From an uncultured Collinsella sp. (lineage in GTDB: Bacteria; Actinomycetota; Coriobacteriia; Coriobacteriales; Coriobacteriaceae), in assembly GCA_900546455.1 (NCBI GenBank), contig URCS01000074.1, positions 1 through 8,735 on the forward strand: a DNA stretch of 8,735 bases. Direction: 5' to 3'. Positions 6,884 through 8,735 of the stretch are shown here, piece by piece; position 1 is the first letter of the stretch, and each line of letters opens with the position of its first letter. A program made the position numbers and the translations under genes. The notes under the pieces are model-generated. The model saw only the letters and a list, made by a program, of their open reading frames with translations. It did no database searches and was not told the origin of the DNA.

Positions 6884-7783
6884 TTAGCGGCAAAGCTCCT
6901 TGATGCGCGCGACGGCGCGTTCGATGTGTTCTTGTGGGGTGGAGGCTCCAGCGGTGATGCCGATGTGGCGCGCCTCGGCAAACCAAGCGGCCTGGAGCTC
7001 GGAAGCTTCCTCGATGTGATACGTGCGCTCGCAGGCGTCTGCGCAAATTTGCGCCAGGCGGCGGGTGTTGCCCGAGTTCTTGCCACCCACGACGACCATG
7101 CAGTCGCAGCGGTTGGCAAGTGTGGCTGCTGCCTGTTGACGCTCACTCGTGGCGGCGCAGATGGTGTTGATCACACGCAACTCCTGCACGCGCGGGGTGA
7201 TAGCGGCCACGACTTCGGCGAGGTTCTGCGCGGTCTGAGTGGTCTGCACAACGAGGCCCACCTTGCCCTTGAGCGACAGGGCATCGGCGTCGGCGGCACA
7301 GCTCACGACCTGCGCATCATTGCCGGCGTGGCCCAGAATGCCCTCGACCTCGGGGTGGCCTGGCTCGCCCACGACGATCACGCGGTAGCCCTCGCGCACC
7401 AGGCGCTCGGCTGCCACATGGACCTTCTTCACGTAGGGGCAGGTGGCGTCGACCACGGTAAGGTCGCGCTTGCGGGCAGCACCGATTACCTGCGGCACCA
7501 CGCCGTGGGCGCGGATGATCACGGTGCCGGTTGCGGCGTCGTCCAAGGTGTCGGCCAGACCGACGCCTGCCTCAGCAAGCTCGCGCACCACGATGGGGTT
7601 ATGGATGAGCGGCCCCAAGGTGTGAACTTGAGTGCACTCCTCTGCCTGCGGCGCAGCGGCCAGCGCCATATCGAGCGCACGCTGTACGCCGTAGCAAGTG
7701 CCGGCGTGGGCGGCGATCTCGATGGTAGGCGCTGTTGCCTGGTCGGACGCGGTCGCGGCAGTGTTCGTAACGTTCTCGCTCAT
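6884..7783 (-). CDS. ispH: 4-hydroxy-3-methylbut-2-enyl diphosphate reductase (HMBPP reductase)
   Basis: This 299-residue [4Fe-4S] enzyme performs the last step of the MEP pathway, reducing HMBPP to isopentenyl and dimethylallyl diphosphate. The three cluster ligands are present: Cys30 in HAGTCYGV, Cys115 in DATCPYV and Cys209 in NTICAAT. Substrate-binding and catalytic residues also appear: His61 in LGPLIHN, RAHG with His93, GHPEVEG (142-148) with His143 and catalytic Glu145, QTT (180-182), GGKNSGNT (233-240) and ASTP (280-283). Residue 29 is Thr where I recall Phe as common (GFC). There is no C-terminal S1 (RpsA) extension of the kind found in some Clostridia. The ATG at 7781-7783 comes 2 bases after the plsC stop. 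A GTG at 7811-7813 is in frame and would add 10 residues, but it would overlap plsC by 28 bases and add nothing family-like. The ribosome-binding site is weak (AGG at 7792-7794). Confidence 0.96.
   Translation of the reverse strand: MSENVTNTAATASDQATAPTIEIAAHAGTCYGVQRALDMALAAAPQAEECTQVHTLGPLIHNPIVVRELAEAGVGLADTLDDAATGTVIIRAHGVVPQVIGAARKRDLTVVDATCPYVKKVHVAAERLVREGYRVIVVGEPGHPEVEGILGHAGNDAQVVSCAADADALSLKGKVGLVVQTTQTAQNLAEVVAAITPRVQELRVINTICAATSERQQAAATLANRCDCMVVVGGKNSGNTRRLAQICADACERTYHIEEASELQAAWFAEARHIGITAGASTPQEHIERAVARIKELCR
6896..6901 (-). promoter_or_regulatory. Ribosome-binding site (AAGGAG) for the DUF512 gene, inside the end of ispH
   Basis: AAGGAG is encoded by the Lys-Glu codons near the ispH C-terminus (AAG GAG CTT TGC CGC TAA). 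The 14-base spacing to the ATG at 6879-6881 is long, so initiation may rely on coupling across the 2-base gap after the ispH stop. Confidence 0.5.
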
Positions 7784-7785
7784 GG

Positions 7786-8514
7786 CTAGAACCTGCCCGG
7801 ATGCTCGGCGCACAGCTCGTCTCGCATAGCGTAGACGCGGTTCATGGCCTCGGACTCAAACCATGCCAGGCGCTCCTTGCGCTTGAGCTCGGCCGGTGCA
7901 TCGGATAGCGAGATGGCCTTGCCGGCACGGATCCAGCACTTTTTAGGGCGCATGAGCTTTTTGCCCGCAGGCGTAATATCGGACCAGCCGCAGATAGCGA
8001 GCGGGTTGACGGGCGCCTTGCCCATCTGGGCAATGAGCGCAAAGCCGCCGTGGACCTCGGGCTTGATCTCGCGCGAGCGGATGCGCGTGCCCTCGGGGAA
8101 GATCAGGACGTCCTCGCCGCGCTGCAGCGCATGCTGGGCGGCGCGCAGGCACTTCATGTCGGCGGTACCGCGCTCGACGGGGATACCGCCGACGCGGCTA
8201 AAGGCCCAACGCACAATCTTGCTCTTGGCGAACTCGGACTTAAAGATGGGACGAATGCGGCGCCCCCCAAAGAACAGCGCCGTCTCCACGGCCAAGAGCT
8301 CGGCCATCGAGGTGTGGTTGCAGATGACCACGCTGCCGCGGCCTTCTTGGCGCTCAAACAGAAGATCGGCGTCCTCGACCTTCCAGCGCCACATGAGCTT
8401 GGAGAAGGCCCAAAGGATGGCCATGACTACGACGACGGTGCCGCGGATGAGCGCTGGAAACTCGGCGTAGGGGGCGTTGTAATAGTCCTCGGGCGTCTGC
8501 TGAAACAGGCGCAT
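7786..8514 (-). CDS. plsC: 1-acyl-sn-glycerol-3-phosphate acyltransferase (lysophosphatidate acyltransferase), HX4E variant
   Basis: This 242-residue protein matches the PlsC/AGPAT family, which acylates lysophosphatidate to phosphatidate at the inner membrane. A hydrophobic segment at about 21-40 (ALIRGTVVVVMAILWAFSKL) should anchor it. Motif I is NHTSMAE (66-72): His67 is present, but the usual acidic partner Asp is Glu72, so it reads HX4E. Motif II is in GGIPVERG (109-116), motif III is FPEGTR (139-144) and motif IV is APVNPLAI (167-174). All other motifs look functional. The ATG at 8512-8514 is 3 bases after the cmk stop and has a near-perfect Shine-Dalgarno. The gene lies upstream of plsY and gpsA in the same run, which fits phosphatidate synthesis. 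A different acyl acceptor is possible given the motif I change. Confidence 0.93.
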   Translation of the reverse strand: MRLFQQTPEDYYNAPYAEFPALIRGTVVVVMAILWAFSKLMWRWKVEDADLLFERQEGRGSVVICNHTSMAELLAVETALFFGGRRIRPIFKSEFAKSKIVRWAFSRVGGIPVERGTADMKCLRAAQHALQRGEDVLIFPEGTRIRSREIKPEVHGGFALIAQMGKAPVNPLAICGWSDITPAGKKLMRPKKCWIRAGKAISLSDAPAELKRKERLAWFESEAMNRVYAMRDELCAEHPGRF

Positions 8515-8517
8515 GGG

Positions 8518-8735
8518 CTACCTCCTTTGGTTGATAAGGTCCTCGATTATCGAGACGACCTCGTCGATGGTGTGGGCGGTGGAGTCGACGTGCACGGCGT
8601 CCTCGGCGGGCACGAGCGGGGCGACCTCGCGGCTGCTGTCAAGCTTGTCGCGCTGCTTAAGGGCGTCGAGGGTCTCGTCGACCTCGGCCTCGAGCTGCGC
8701 TGTGCTGAGCGGCTGGGCGTCGTTTTGGTGACTCT
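8518..8735 (-). CDS. cmk: Cytidylate kinase, C-terminal 71 residues only (5' part beyond window edge)
   Basis: Only the end of the gene is inside the window: 71 sense codons and a TAG stop at 8518-8520. The tail contains the CMK C-terminal signature: QRDKLDSSREVAPLVPAEDA, then VHVDSTAHTIDEVVSIIEDL and a short end. In CMK the R-D-x-x-D-x-x-R stretch belongs to the lid/CMP-binding region, and the PL-x-x-A-x-DA-x-x-(I/V)D block is characteristic. The enzyme phosphorylates CMP and dCMP to the diphosphates with ATP. The ORF stops here and does not continue into a Der domain, unlike the fused cmk-der found in some actinobacteria. The last two Arg codons (AGG AGG) double as the plsC ribosome-binding site. 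The nucleotide-binding P-loop is outside the window, so the call rests on the C-terminus and on context. Confidence 0.9.
   Translation of the reverse strand, partial: SHQNDAQPLSTAQLEAEVDETLDALKQRDKLDSSREVAPLVPAEDAVHVDSTAHTIDEVVSIIEDLINQRR
8520..8528 (-). promoter_or_regulatory. Strong ribosome-binding site (AAAGGAGGT) for plsC, formed by the last codons and stop of cmk
   Basis: The terminal codons CAA AGG AGG TAG of cmk spell AAAGGAGGT, close to a full anti-Shine-Dalgarno match, 6 bases before the plsC ATG. AGG is normally a rare Arg codon in GC-rich genomes, so the pair is best explained by its use as a ribosome-binding site. Confidence 0.85.

Larger units (their letters stand above)
1..8735 (-). 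other. Interior of a long co-directional operon, from cmk through the Nif3-like gene
   Basis: All ten genes are on the minus strand. In order of transcription, the junctions are 3 bases (cmk/plsC), 2 (plsC/ispH), 2 (ispH/DUF512), 10 (DUF512/der), an 8-base overlap (der/plsY), 9 (plsY/gpsA), 18 (gpsA/rpe), 6 (rpe/desulfurase) and a 4-base overlap (desulfurase/Nif3-like). No gap is long enough for a normal promoter, and no terminator hairpin with a U-run is seen. Internal promoters inside coding regions cannot be excluded. There is no gene-free stretch over 300 bases. Confidence 0.85.

Noticed and set aside
6882..7046. Longer N-terminus for the DUF512 protein
   Set aside because: It is an Arg- and His-rich shadow of ispH; the ATG at 6879-6881 precedes the family-like PDZ region.
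6027..7789. Two large plus-strand open frames (6027-6887 and 6860-7789)
   Set aside because: They are mirror frames of the DUF512 gene and ispH, without family motifs or a convincing ribosome-binding site.
7784..7813. GTG start that would extend IspH by 10 residues
   Set aside because: It would overlap plsC by 28 bases; the ATG at 7781-7783 lies just after the plsC stop with an AGG at suitable spacing.
7938..7966. Short T-runs (cttttta, gcttttt) considered as part of a terminator
   Set aside because: They are lysine codons of plsC read on the other strand, with no adjacent stem.
1..8735. tRNA, rRNA, CRISPR array, insertion sequence, integrase, toxin-antitoxin or defence genes
   Set aside because: Nearly every base is covered by ten recognisable genes; no direct-repeat array, transposase motif or RNA-gene structure was seen.

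Overview
The window is a tightly packed, single-strand stretch of bacterial housekeeping genes. All ten supported genes lie on the minus strand, so transcription runs from the right edge to the left edge. In that order they are: cmk (3' end only), plsC, ispH, a DUF512/PDZ radical-SAM-like protein of unknown function, der (engA), plsY, gpsA, rpe, a group I (NifS/IscS-type) cysteine desulfurase, and a Nif3-like dinuclear-metal protein (5' part only). Junctions range from an 8-base overlap to an 18-base gap. Shine-Dalgarno sites often sit inside the 3' end or stop codon of the gene before. No promoter, terminator, RNA gene, mobile element or CRISPR array is visible, so the window reads as the interior of one long operon that continues past both edges.

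The sequence is GC-rich, with mostly G or C at third codon positions, which suggests a high-GC actinobacterium. The gene order cmk-plsC-ispH and DUF512-der-plsY-gpsA, however, resembles what I recall from Clostridia. High GC together with Firmicute-like order fits the Coriobacteriia, and a Collinsella-like gut organism is my best guess. This is inference from recall, not from a search.

The genes form loose functional groups. GpsA makes sn-glycerol-3-phosphate, PlsY acylates it to lysophosphatidate, and PlsC acylates that to phosphatidate. CMK supplies CDP and hence CTP, which is used for CDP-diacylglycerol and nucleic acids. IspH finishes the MEP isoprenoid pathway and needs a [4Fe-4S] cluster. 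The DUF512 protein has a CX3CX2C motif that probably also holds a cluster, and the cysteine desulfurase could supply sulfur for both. Der is a tandem GTPase for 50S ribosome assembly, and Rpe belongs to the pentose phosphate pathway.

I do not see a convincing undescribed system. The points most worth a second look are the unknown DUF512 protein embedded in an essential operon, the HX4E instead of HX4D catalytic motif in PlsC, a perfect 11-bp hairpin early in the cysteine desulfurase message, and the way ribosome-binding sites are built into upstream coding ends.
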